Source: Bacteroidales bacterium
GTDB lineage: Bacteria > Bacteroidota > Bacteroidia > Bacteroidales > Paludibacteraceae
Direction: 5' to 3'
NCBI GenBank assembly: GCA_012518275.1
Contig: JAAYSS010000009.1
Location: 1 to 41,704 of the forward strand
Length of the DNA stretch: 41,704 bases
Shown here: positions 32,343-40,557 of the stretch, in pieces
How the letters are laid out: every line of letters starts with the position of its first letter
How positions within the stretch are numbered: position 1 is the first letter of the stretch
Notes under the pieces: model-generated
Told to the model about the DNA's origin: nothing
The model's input: only the letters and a program-made list of their open reading frames with translations
Database searches by the model: none
Program-made: the position numbers and the translations under genes

Positions 32343-32432
32343 CTATTTCTTTTTATGTCTATTTTTTCTTAGTCTTTTTTTACGTTTATGAGTAGACATT
32401 TTATGTCTTTTTCTTTTTTTACCGCTTGGCAT
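32343..32432 (-). CDS. Small ribosomal protein of the AURKAIP1/COX24 (mS38-like) family
   Basis: I found this 29-residue gene by reading the gap. It begins MPSGKKRKRHKMSTHKR and ends in RKNRHKKK, with more than half of its residues Lys, Arg or His. This matches the very short basic proteins annotated in Bacteroidota as AURKAIP1/COX24 domain proteins, related to mitochondrial mS38 and actinobacterial bS22, which sit on the small ribosomal subunit. It starts 11 bp after the HU stop and is followed by a strong terminator, so it is the second gene of an HU operon. The short length explains why gene callers often miss it. Confidence 0.85.
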   Translation of the reverse strand: MPSGKKRKRHKMSTHKRKKRLRKNRHKKK

Positions 32433-32443
32433 ATTTCGTCTTT

Positions 32444-32731
32444 TTATATTTGATTATTATCTTTTACGGATTCGCGAAAAGCTTTTGCCGGTTTGAATGC
32501 CGGAATTTTGTGTGCCGGTATGATAATGGTTGTATTTTTTGAAATGTTTCGTGCTGTCTTTTGAGCTCTTTCTTTGACTATAAAGCTTCCAAAACCTCTC
32601 AGATACACATTTTCATCATTTGTCAAAGAATCTTTAACAACTGTCATAAAAGATTCAATTACTGCTAATACATTCGATTTGTCTATTCCTGTATTCCTAG
32701 CAATTTCATTAACAAGATCTGCTTTTGTCAT
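32444..32731 (-). CDS. HU family DNA-binding protein
   Basis: The 95-residue protein has the HU/IHF fold: helical N-terminus MTKADLVNEIARNTGIDKSN, then LRGFGSFIVKERAQKTARN, and the DNA-binding arm ending IPAHKIPAFKPAKAFRESV. The Pro expected to insert into DNA is present (IPAHKIPAF). It bends and compacts DNA and belongs to the nucleoid. A -7 element (TATATTTG) lies about 65 bp upstream. It is followed within 11 bp by the 29-residue ribosomal protein gene, which should couple the two in amount. Confidence 0.95.
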   Translation of the reverse strand: MTKADLVNEIARNTGIDKSNVLAVIESFMTVVKDSLTNDENVYLRGFGSFIVKERAQKTARNISKNTTIIIPAHKIPAFKPAKAFRESVKDNNQI

Positions 32732-32795
32732 TTTTTAATAAGTTTTTAATTGATTAGATAAATATTTTTACTGTTTTTACCTTTAAAACGGACTG

Positions 32796-32803
32796 CAAAT
32801 ATA
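32796..32803 (-). promoter_or_regulatory. -7 promoter element of the HU operon
   Basis: TATATTTG followed by C on the minus strand (32803-32796). The -33 position has only TTTT at 20 bp. Confidence 0.6.
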
Positions 32804-32878
32804 CTGCTTTTATTCTGATTAAAAAAGATTTACATTTCTTTTTAGAAGTTTTTTTTCGAAAAAACAAAGTTTAGTAAC

Positions 32879-33979
32879 CTATTGATTAAGCAATTTTTGT
32901 ATTTCATCCAACTTCATATTACGCCCTACTATTTTCCCTGATTTATCAATCAGTATTGTGGCCGGAATTGAATTTATTGCATAAAGTTTTGCACCTTCAC
33001 TATCCCAATATTTAACGTCAGATATATGTTTCCACGTTAGGTTGTGTTTTGAAATGGCATCTATCCAAGACTGTTTTTCACGATCAAGTGATACGCCGAG
33101 AATTTCAAATTTTGCTCCTTTATTTTGCTTGTAAAAAGTAGTAAGTTCCGGAAGTGAACGGATGCAAGGACCACACCACGACGCCCAAAAGTCAACTAAA
33201 AGGTAATCCGTTTTGCCTACAAAGTCTGAAAGAGATGCTTTGTTACCGTCAGGGGTTTCCATCGTAAAATCCACAAAAGGTTGTCCGGCAGAAGTTTTTT
33301 TCTCCACTTCGGTAGCTTCTATCAATTGAGCGATACGTGGAATAGCATGGGTTTTCTCATCCATTTCGGCAAAAAGCGCTTCCTTTTGTTCTATGGTATA
33401 ATAATAGTATGAGTTCATGAAGATATAATTTCCTATAAGCGTATTTACAGCCTTCATGGAATATTCATACTCTTTCTCTACCATTTTATCTGTCATCTCA
33501 TTTGTCTTAGCAAGCACGGATGCTTCTAATTCTTCGGTTTTCAGTGAGTCCGGCAGTTCCATAAATTTCTCATATTCGGCATTAATCTTCTCGGTTATTT
33601 CCTTTTTCTCCTTTTTATACAAGTTGAATGCATCATTTTGGCGGGTGCCGATAACCGAAATACCAGCTGAATCAACATTTACTTTAATGGTACCGTTTTC
33701 AAGTACAATGGGTTCAATAAAGCTTTTCTCAACATCGGGACTCTCAAAGTACAGGTTGACGATTCTTACCGAGTCTACGTCGCCGATAAATTCAAACTTT
33801 CCATTGATGATATAGGCGCTGTCAAGATTTTGCCATTCGCGATTAATGCGCTCTGTAAGAAATACTTGTACACTATCAAACTCTTCGGATGCTTCGCCGC
33901 TAATTTTATAGCTTTTCTGCTGACATCCAATCAAAGCCAACACAACCAATGCAAGAGTGAAAATTAATTTCTTTTTCAT
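32879..33979 (-). CDS. TlpA-like thiol-disulfide oxidoreductase lipoprotein (DUF4369)
   Basis: The 366-residue lipoprotein has a signal ending in LALIGC (Cys19). An N-terminal DUF4369-type beta domain (about 25-110) is followed by a helical linker rich in Glu and Lys (120-215) and a C-terminal thioredoxin-like domain (230-366). The active site is VDFWASWCGPC (Cys269, Cys272), with cis-proline in YAINSIPATILIDKSG. Such proteins handle periplasmic disulfides, often for redox maintenance of secreted proteins. The gene is alone and divergent from mutY. Confidence 0.93.
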   Translation of the reverse strand: MKKKLIFTLALVVLALIGCQQKSYKISGEASEEFDSVQVFLTERINREWQNLDSAYIINGKFEFIGDVDSVRIVNLYFESPDVEKSFIEPIVLENGTIKVNVDSAGISVIGTRQNDAFNLYKKEKKEITEKINAEYEKFMELPDSLKTEELEASVLAKTNEMTDKMVEKEYEYSMKAVNTLIGNYIFMNSYYYYTIEQKEALFAEMDEKTHAIPRIAQLIEATEVEKKTSAGQPFVDFTMETPDGNKASLSDFVGKTDYLLVDFWASWCGPCIRSLPELTTFYKQNKGAKFEILGVSLDREKQSWIDAISKHNLTWKHISDVKYWDSEGAKLYAINSIPATILIDKSGKIVGRNMKLDEIQKLLNQ

Positions 33980-34147
33980 ATGTTATTCTTTTAATTAACC
34001 TGTTATTTTGTTGTTTAATGATTGATATCAATTAAAAAACGTAATTTTGCCTGCAAAGTTGCAACATTATTAACTTTTGTGCAACAAATTTGTCAATATT
34101 TTTTTAATATAAGTTGCTAAATCACAAATATATAATCTATTAATTTC

Positions 34148-35221
34148 ATGCATGAAAACCAACATCACAAAATCCGTACGATTTTAATTGATTGGTACAA
34201 TATTAATAAACGCGAATTACCTTGGCGACAAACTGCTGATCCCTACAAAATATGGGTATCCGAAATTATCTTACAACAGACTCGTGTTAACCAAGGGTTT
34301 GACTATTATCTACGTTTCGTAGAACGATTTCCGGATATAAAAAGTTTAGCAGAATCTGATGAACAGGAAGTGCTTAAGTATTGGCAGGGATTGGGTTACT
34401 ATTCCCGCGCTCGAAACCTTCACAAAGCGGCAAGAATTATTCAAAATAATTTTAACGGCGTTTTCCCAAGCAATTATGACGATATCATTTCATTGCCGGG
34501 CATCGGTGAATACACCGCTTCAGCTGTCTCTTCGTTTGCTTTCAATCTGCCCTACGCAACGGTGGACGGCAATATATTCCGTGTATTATCCCGATTAACC
34601 AGCAAAGATATCCCCATAGATACCACTGTCGGCAAAAGGTTTTTCAGAGAAATAGCACAACAGCTTTTAGATAAAAAAGCTCCCGGATTACATAATCAGG
34701 CTATCATGGAATTTGGTGCGTTGCAGTGTACTCCTAAATCACCAAACTGCTCGGAATGTCCGCTAAGTCTTTATTGCGAAGCTTATAAGCTCAATTTAGT
34801 GGAACTCCTTCCGATAAAACAAGGGAAGACAAAGGTTTCGAACCGATACTTCAACTATTTATTTATAAAAAATGGTGATTCCACCTATTTACAGAAAAGA
34901 ACCGGCAAGGACATTTGGAAAAACCTGTATGAACTTCCGCTGATAGAAACAAAGGAAGCAGTAGAGTTAGAAAATCTTTTGAAAAGCAAAGAGTTTGTAC
35001 GTATGTTTGACGGTGTAGAAATCAACATTGATGGAAACGGTACAAAAAAGAAACACATTTTAAGTCATCGAATTATTTATGCATCATTTTATACTATTAA
35101 CATTAACGCAGAGAATGAGTATCTTGCTAATTTCCTTAAAATACCGATAAGTGAGTTGAAAAGCTACCCTATTTCACGTTTAACTGAAATATTCTTAGAA
35201 GAAAAGTTTACTAATGTATAG
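34148..35221 (+). CDS. mutY: A/G-specific adenine glycosylase
   Basis: MutY removes adenine mispaired with 8-oxoguanine in base excision repair. The 357-residue protein has the catalytic region WVSEIILQQTRVNQG, the helix-hairpin-helix with LPGIGEYTASAVSSFAF, and the conserved Asp in YATVDGNIFRVLSRL. The iron-sulfur cluster loop is CTPKSPNCSECPLSLYC, spaced Cx6Cx2Cx5C. A C-terminal NUDIX-like domain for 8-oxoG recognition follows from about 225. A TAATTTTG -7 element is at 34042-34049. The stop lies 2 bp from the end of the convergent barrel gene, with no terminator between them. Confidence 0.96.
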   Translation: MHENQHHKIRTILIDWYNINKRELPWRQTADPYKIWVSEIILQQTRVNQGFDYYLRFVERFPDIKSLAESDEQEVLKYWQGLGYYSRARNLHKAARIIQNNFNGVFPSNYDDIISLPGIGEYTASAVSSFAFNLPYATVDGNIFRVLSRLTSKDIPIDTTVGKRFFREIAQQLLDKKAPGLHNQAIMEFGALQCTPKSPNCSECPLSLYCEAYKLNLVELLPIKQGKTKVSNRYFNYLFIKNGDSTYLQKRTGKDIWKNLYELPLIETKEAVELENLLKSKEFVRMFDGVEINIDGNGTKKKHILSHRIIYASFYTININAENEYLANFLKIPISELKSYPISRLTEIFLEEKFTNV

Positions 35222-35223
35222 AG

Positions 35224-35799
35224 TTAAAACCCTATTGACAATGTAAACGCACTTCTCGGCATGTGAAAATCCGATAAAAGCGATGTTGGGTAATAGCTGT
35301 AAGCCACTCTGGCACGGAAAAGGTAGAGAAACTGCAAAGTGCTTCCCGCTGTCCATCCGGTTTGAAAACGGTTAATATTATCGTATGTATTACCGTCGAG
35401 TTTGGAAGCTAAAATCATTTCAAATGTCGGTCCGGTATAAAGATTTAGTCTAAAACCTTTAGTTCGAAACACTTGATATCCGGCATTCAAGGGTATTGAA
35501 AATGAAGTTGTTTTCAACACTGCGTCGTTTGCCATCAGTGCATAGCGACCGGTACCGTATATTGTGTATTTGCTCCAATTTATATTCATGCCACCATAAA
35601 CATATGCTTTTGGCAGCGCTTCAAATCGTTGAAGATAACCGCTTCCTATAAACATATTCCGCCAGCGGTAATCCTGCGTGCGATACACATTCCATCCTAC
35701 GTTAAAATTTCGCCAAAGTTGTTTACCAAGGTCATTTTGTGCAGAAGCAGCAAAAGAGCCAAGTACGATTGCAAGTGCTAATACTGTTTTTTTCATCAT
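35224..35799 (-). CDS. Small outer-membrane beta-barrel-like protein
   Basis: I do not recognise the specific family. The 191-residue protein has a signal peptide ending ASAQ and then alternating hydrophobic and polar strands rich in Tyr, Trp, Phe and Gly, for example YVYGGMNINWSKYTIYGTGR and LNLYTGPTFEMILAS. It ends in a terminal Phe (SAFTLSIGF), the signature for insertion by the BAM complex. An eight-stranded porin-like barrel is likely. Two adjacent Met codons compete for the start. It converges on mutY with a 2-bp gap, so its transcripts may run antisense into mutY. Confidence 0.75.
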   Translation of the reverse strand: MMKKTVLALAIVLGSFAASAQNDLGKQLWRNFNVGWNVYRTQDYRWRNMFIGSGYLQRFEALPKAYVYGGMNINWSKYTIYGTGRYALMANDAVLKTTSFSIPLNAGYQVFRTKGFRLNLYTGPTFEMILASKLDGNTYDNINRFQTGWTAGSTLQFLYLFRARVAYSYYPTSLLSDFHMPRSAFTLSIGF

Positions 35800-36281
35800 T
35801 CAAACTGTTATTTCAATACTTTGATTTTGAGCAAATACCGTGCAAAAGTTAAAAAGGGAGAGAAAAGACGGAAAGATAACCTCTCTCCCAGCCTTTCCTC
35901 TCCCTGTCTTAAAGTCTCCATGCGTTAAAGTTTTGACTTTAGTTGCCTTTAGGCTTTTCTTAGTCAATTGCCGTTGCCTTTAAGCAACGGAGCAGGGAGT
36001 AGCTCAACATCTGATAGGGGATTTATCCCTATTTATTTGGTTTATTGGGCTAAAACCCTTTTGCATACCTCGCTCTTTTTTCCGTCAGTTAAAACTGACG
36101 GAAACAGCCCCCCTGAACAGTTGAATATGACGGCAATAGACCCTTAATTAATTATGAATTATGAATTTTCAACTATTTACTATTGACTATCCACTATTAT
36201 CGCCCCTCCAAACCTCCCCAAGGGGAGGCTTAGAGAGTGCAACTTACTATTTACTAATCACCAACCACCACTCACCACACA
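35800..36281. other. Gene-free intergenic stretch with scattered palindromes
   Basis: No supported gene. Contains CCGTTGC with GCAACGG (35971-35990), TCCGTCAGTT with AACTGACGGA (36081-36102) and CCTCCCC with GGGGAGG (36213-36228). Otherwise it holds simple AT-rich sequence and short repeated words such as CTATT and CACCA. None of the stems is followed by a T-run on the relevant strand, so these look like repetitive palindromes, not terminators. Confidence 0.6.
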
Positions 36282-36413
36282 CTATTCACCAACCTCTCTC
36301 GGTTCGCTTCCCGGTTCGTTATCAGTATATGGGTTTATTACTTTTACTTTCACCTTTTTGGCAGCGTTAAGCATATCGCTCTTTGGGAAGAATCGTACAG
36401 TAGGTGTTTTCAA
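36282..36413 (-). CDS. Possible small basic protein
   Basis: A 43-residue frame starts at TTG 36413 and reads MKTPTVRFFPKSDMLNAAKK, then VKVKVINPYTDNEPGSEPRE before its end. A -7 element TATATTTG (36441-36434) lies at a fitting distance upstream, and codon choice looks protein-like. An ATG at 36374 would give a shorter, 30-residue form. I recognise no family. It lies downstream of tex on the same strand. Chance translation is a real alternative. Confidence 0.3.
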   Translation of the reverse strand: MKTPTVRFFPKSDMLNAAKKVKVKVINPYTDNEPGSEPREVGE

Positions 36414-36575
36414 GATGGAAGCGTTACACTGTACAAATATAGAACTTATTTTCAAATATAAGACGGTTTTTCGTAAATAATAATAGAAAGAAAGTGCTTT
36501 TTATTGGGGGGCGTTCCACAACGTATGTTTTAATCCTTTGTATTCCTTGAAACCTTGTGAGCAAAGGACGTTCTC

Positions 36576-38702
36576 TTATTCTATTAACTTCAATTGAATT
36601 CTTTTTCTTTCCAAATCCACATTCAGCACACGCACTTTCACGTGTTGATGCAGCGAAACTACGTCGGAAGGATTTTTCACAAATCGATCGGCCAAGTTGG
36701 AGATATGAATCAAGCCGTTTTCCTTGATGCCGATGTCGCAAAACGCTCCGAAATTGGTTATGTTCGTAATGATGCCCGGCAGTTCCATCCCTTCTTGTAA
36801 ATCGCGGATGTCTCTCACGTTCGGGTCAAATTCAAATACTTTTATCGGTGGACGGGGGTCACGCCCGGGCTTTTCCAGCTCATCGAGAATATCGTTCAGC
36901 GTAGGCATCCCTACCGTTTCCGTTACATACTTGGTTAAATCAATCTGTTTTCGGATGGTTGTATCGCCGATTAGTTCTTCGATGTTTTTACCCAAATCTT
37001 TCGCCATATGCTGTACAATGCCGTAGCTCTCCGGGTGAACGGCAGAGTTGTCCAGCGGGTTCTCTCCGTCTGAAATGCGCAAGAATCCGGCACATTGTTC
37101 AAAGGTTTTGGGTCCCAATTTCGGAACATTCATCAACTCGTTCCGATTTGTAAATGCTCCGTTTTCAGCCCTGTAATCCACTATGTTCTGAGCAATTTGC
37201 GGTCCGACTCCCGAAACATAGGTCAAAAGATGCTTGCTGGCTGTATTTAAGCTGACTCCTACCCTATTCACGGCATTTTCCACAGTTTGATCAAGGGACT
37301 TTTTCAGTTGCGCTTGGTCCACGTCGTGCTGATACTGCCCCACCCCAATGGATTTCGGGTCAATCTTTACCAGCTCCGCCAACGGGTCCATTAGTCGACG
37401 ACCGATAGAAACGGCTCCGCGCACGGTTACGTCGTATGCGGGAAACTCCGCGCGGGCAATATCCGATGCGGAATAGACCGATGCGCCGTTTTCACTTACG
37501 ACAAAGACCTGCACTTTGCGGTCGTAGCGGATGTTTTGGATAAACCGCTCCGTTTCACGGCTTGCCGTTCCGTTTCCTATGGCAACAGCTTGAATATCAT
37601 ACGCTTCAACCATCTTCTGCACTTTCCGCTTGGCTTGCGAATGCTCCCTGTGTGGCGGATGGGGATAGATATTCTCATTGTGCAGCAGGTTGCCTTGCGC
37701 ATCTAAACACACCACTTTGCATCCGGTACGATATCCGGGGTCGATGCCCATTACCCGCTTCTGACCGAGTGGCGGCGCCAGAAGAAGTTGACGAAGATTC
37801 TCCGCAAAAACTCGGATAGCTTCCGTATCGGCTTTTTCCTTGCTTGCCGATGCAAATTCATTCTCAATGGAAGGTTTTAGCAAGCGCTTATAAGCATCTT
37901 GAACAGCCTCTGCTACTTGCTGACCACTTTCATTCTCCGATTTTTGAAATATTCGAAGCAACCGCTCGGTGCACTTCTCATCATCCGGCGAAATGCTTAC
38001 GCGTAGAAAACCCTCTGACTCACCTCGACGCATGGCAAGTAATCGATGTGATGAAATCCTTGACAACTTTTCCGATGCATCAAAATAGTCCCTGAAATTC
38101 TGGGCTTGCTCCTCTTTCCCTTTGATAAGCTTGGATGCTATTTTGGCTTCTCGCTTGAAAATAGCCCGAACAGCGTTACGCGCCGCTTCACTTTCATTGA
38201 CCCATTCGGCAATGATATCGCGCGCTCCTTTCAGCGCATCATCTTCGGTTTCAACCTCTTTATTTATATACGGTCTTGCCGATTTTGACACATCATCCGT
38301 CTTCTGTGCCATCAAAATCTTAGCGAGTGGCTCTAAGCCCTTCTCGCGGGCAATTTCGGCTCGTGTACGCTTTTTGGGTTTGTAAGGCAGGTAAATATCT
38401 TCCAGTTCGGTCGAGTCCCAGCTGTTCTCAATCCGTTCGCGAAGTTCGTCGGTCAGCTTTTCCTGCTCCTCTATCGATTTAAGGATGGTCTCTTTGCGCT
38501 TGCTCAGCTCCACGAGTTTGTCGTGTTGCTCTTTCAAGTCGGCTATTTGCACTTCGTCAAGTCCGCCGGTAGCTTCTTTGCGGTAGCGACTGACAAATGG
38601 AATGGTTGCGCCTTCTGTAAGCAATGTGAGCGTATTGCGAATTTGGCGGGGCGAAATTTGATTCGCCGTAACTAATAGATGGATATGTTTTTCGTTGAGC
38701 AT
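36576..38702 (-). CDS. tex: Tex-family RNA-binding transcription accessory protein
   Basis: The 708-residue protein has the full Tex layout. The N-terminal helical domain contains ATIPFVSRYRKEATGGLDE, the YqgF/RuvC-like domain GIDPGYRTGCKVVCLDAQGN, helix-hairpin-helix motifs YVSGVGPQIAQNIVDYRAEN and NVPKLGPKTFEQCAGFLR, and the C-terminal S1 domain LPGIITNITNFGAFCDIGIK. Tex binds nucleic acids and is linked to transcription and toxin expression in several bacteria; its exact task is unsettled. I chose ATG 38702 because the only upstream alternative is TTG. Confidence 0.95.
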   Translation of the reverse strand: MLNEKHIHLLVTANQISPRQIRNTLTLLTEGATIPFVSRYRKEATGGLDEVQIADLKEQHDKLVELSKRKETILKSIEEQEKLTDELRERIENSWDSTELEDIYLPYKPKKRTRAEIAREKGLEPLAKILMAQKTDDVSKSARPYINKEVETEDDALKGARDIIAEWVNESEAARNAVRAIFKREAKIASKLIKGKEEQAQNFRDYFDASEKLSRISSHRLLAMRRGESEGFLRVSISPDDEKCTERLLRIFQKSENESGQQVAEAVQDAYKRLLKPSIENEFASASKEKADTEAIRVFAENLRQLLLAPPLGQKRVMGIDPGYRTGCKVVCLDAQGNLLHNENIYPHPPHREHSQAKRKVQKMVEAYDIQAVAIGNGTASRETERFIQNIRYDRKVQVFVVSENGASVYSASDIARAEFPAYDVTVRGAVSIGRRLMDPLAELVKIDPKSIGVGQYQHDVDQAQLKKSLDQTVENAVNRVGVSLNTASKHLLTYVSGVGPQIAQNIVDYRAENGAFTNRNELMNVPKLGPKTFEQCAGFLRISDGENPLDNSAVHPESYGIVQHMAKDLGKNIEELIGDTTIRKQIDLTKYVTETVGMPTLNDILDELEKPGRDPRPPIKVFEFDPNVRDIRDLQEGMELPGIITNITNFGAFCDIGIKENGLIHISNLADRFVKNPSDVVSLHQHVKVRVLNVDLERKRIQLKLIE

Positions 38703-38724
38703 AGTATTATTCAAGCTGAAGGTT

Positions 38725-39348
38725 TTACTTGAATTTCAGTGTTTTCAGGATATTATTCAGTTCGACCTGCTGCGCATCGTTATTATAAGTAGTGATAAAT
38801 GTCAGCGCATAGTCGTTAATAATGGCTGTGTAGAACTTCTGCATAAAGTTGAGCCCGGGTTCGGTAGTGTTTACACGCATCGTGGCAAATTCAACTCCGT
38901 TTATTTTTTCAAGCGACGTAGCTTTATCGGGATATTCACGCTTTATGCCGGTGTCGTCCAACGCTTTGCGGGTATGCATCAGGTAGTCTGTTCCGTTTTC
39001 CACACGGTCGGAAGTGTCAAGTTTCTCGGCTATCACGCTTAGGTTGGTAAAAAATTCATCTTCGTTGGTTTCATCTGCGTTCTTCAACGCCGTGAGTAAA
39101 TTGATACTTTTTTCTTCGGCTTGCAAGTTCTTCTCCTTGCTCTCTTCTTGCATCAAGTTTTGATTCTGCTCTTGTGTGAGAATTTCCCATTCCTCAGGCA
39201 GTTGGATGTCAAACTTGAAAAAAGAATTGCTATACACGCTGTTTTCCACTTTCCCGTAGTCAAAGTTGGCCGATTGGCTTGCTTTCTTGTTGCATGAAAC
39301 AAAAATAAACGTGGCTAATGAAATGAATAATAGATGTTTGAGTTTCAT
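38725..39348 (-). CDS. Small lipoprotein, PsbP-like
   Basis: The 207-residue lipoprotein has a signal ending in FIFVSC (Cys19) and the mature start NKKASQSANFDYG. A Glu/Gln-rich segment (about 65-85) is followed by alternating strands such as VEFATMRVNTTEPGLNFMQ and YALTFITTYNNDAQQVEL. This strand pattern, with FFKFDIQLPEEWEI early and a terminal ILKTLKF, resembles PsbP-like or DUF1795-type lipoproteins, but identification is tentative. It starts 84 bp from recF, divergently. A -7 element TAATTTTG (39384-39377) is followed by C and nearly touches the recF -7 element. tex begins 22 bp past its stop on the same strand, so both may share a transcript. Confidence 0.75.
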   Translation of the reverse strand: MKLKHLLFISLATFIFVSCNKKASQSANFDYGKVENSVYSNSFFKFDIQLPEEWEILTQEQNQNLMQEESKEKNLQAEEKSINLLTALKNADETNEDEFFTNLSVIAEKLDTSDRVENGTDYLMHTRKALDDTGIKREYPDKATSLEKINGVEFATMRVNTTEPGLNFMQKFYTAIINDYALTFITTYNNDAQQVELNNILKTLKFK

Positions 39349-39431
39349 AATCTCTGATATTAAATGGTTTGGAAAGCAAAATTAATGAAATTTTTCCTAT
39401 TTTTGTACATCAAAAACCAAACAAACTCCAA

Positions 39432-40520
39432 ATGCGACTGAATTCCATCTCCATACTGAATTATAAAAACATTGTGCAAGCCGACCTTGAATTCCCGGCG
39501 AAAATCAACTGCTTTGTGGGTAATAACGGCATGGGCAAAACCAATCTGCTGGATGCAATCTATTACCTTTCGTTTTGCAAAAGCCACTCCAACCCTGTTG
39601 ACAGACAGAATATTAATCACGACGCCGATTTCTTGATGATACAGGGTCGGTACACGCTTCGCGAGAATGACGAAGAGATATATTGCGGGATAAAGCGGCG
39701 CCAAAAAAAGCAGTTTAAGCGCAATAAGAAGGAATATGACCGACTTGCTGACCACATCGGGTTGCTGCCTTTGGTACTTGTTTCGCCGAAAGATGATAAG
39801 CTAATTGCTGAAGGCAGCGACGAACGGCGCAAGTTTATGGACGGGGTGATTTCACAATACAACAACCGATACCTAAATGCCCTACTACACTACAACCACG
39901 CCTTAAAGCAACGTAATGCCCTATTAAAAGATGAAACGATAACCGACACGACACTTTTTGAAGTTTGGGAAGAGCAAATGGCGAAGCACGGAAATTATAT
40001 TTACGGGGAGCGAAAAGGATTTGTAGAGCGCTTTATCCCGATGTTTCAGGAGATTTACAGCTTTATTTCCGAAGACCAAGAGCAGGTTGGGTTGGTGTAT
40101 AAATCGCAGTTGGATGATGCCGATTTGGCTGAAAAGCTGGTGCGAAACCGCGAACGCGACCGCATAATCGGCTTCAGTACGAACGGCATACACAAGGACG
40201 ACCTGGAAATGACGCTTGCCGAACACCCGATGAAACGCGTCGGTTCACAAGGACAGAACAAAACTTACTTGATTTCGCTGAAACTGGCACAATTTAACTT
40301 CCTAAAACAAACGCACGGCGTGAAGCCTATCCTTCTGCTTGACGATATTTTCGATAAGCTGGACGAAAAGCGGGTAACTAAAATCGTGGAACTGGTTGCC
40401 GGAAACGATTTCGGGCAGATATTCATCTCTGACACCAACAGCAAGCACTGGGAGCAAATCCTTCCGAAAATCGGACAGAGTTCGCAAATCTTTAAAGTGG
40501 TGGATGGAGAGATTGAGTGA
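39432..40520 (+). CDS. recF: DNA replication and repair protein RecF
   Basis: RecF loads RecA onto gapped DNA with RecO and RecR. The 362-residue SMC-like ATPase has Walker A CFVGNNGMGKTNLLDAIYYL, the ABC signature region RVGSQGQNKTYLISLKLAQ and Walker B PILLLDDIFDKLDEKR. ATG 39432 gives the standard N-terminus MRLNSISILNYKN; the longer frame from 39369 would begin before the -7 element TATTTTTG (39398-39405). It is not next to dnaA, dnaN or gyrB here, unlike in many other bacteria. The C45-type hydrolase gene starts 37 bp downstream without a terminator. Confidence 0.96.
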   Translation: MRLNSISILNYKNIVQADLEFPAKINCFVGNNGMGKTNLLDAIYYLSFCKSHSNPVDRQNINHDADFLMIQGRYTLRENDEEIYCGIKRRQKKQFKRNKKEYDRLADHIGLLPLVLVSPKDDKLIAEGSDERRKFMDGVISQYNNRYLNALLHYNHALKQRNALLKDETITDTTLFEVWEEQMAKHGNYIYGERKGFVERFIPMFQEIYSFISEDQEQVGLVYKSQLDDADLAEKLVRNRERDRIIGFSTNGIHKDDLEMTLAEHPMKRVGSQGQNKTYLISLKLAQFNFLKQTHGVKPILLLDDIFDKLDEKRVTKIVELVAGNDFGQIFISDTNSKHWEQILPKIGQSSQIFKVVDGEIE

Positions 40521-40557
40521 AAGAGAAAGACTTGTATAACTATAACATCTTATAAGT

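Noticed and set aside
35971-36228. Terminators of the barrel or tex genes
   Set aside because: The stems lack T-runs on the needed strand and lie hundreds of bases from the stops; they look like repetitive palindromes.
39369-39431. N-terminal extension of RecF
   Set aside because: The extra codons contain the recF -7 element and the usual RecF N-terminus starts at 39432.
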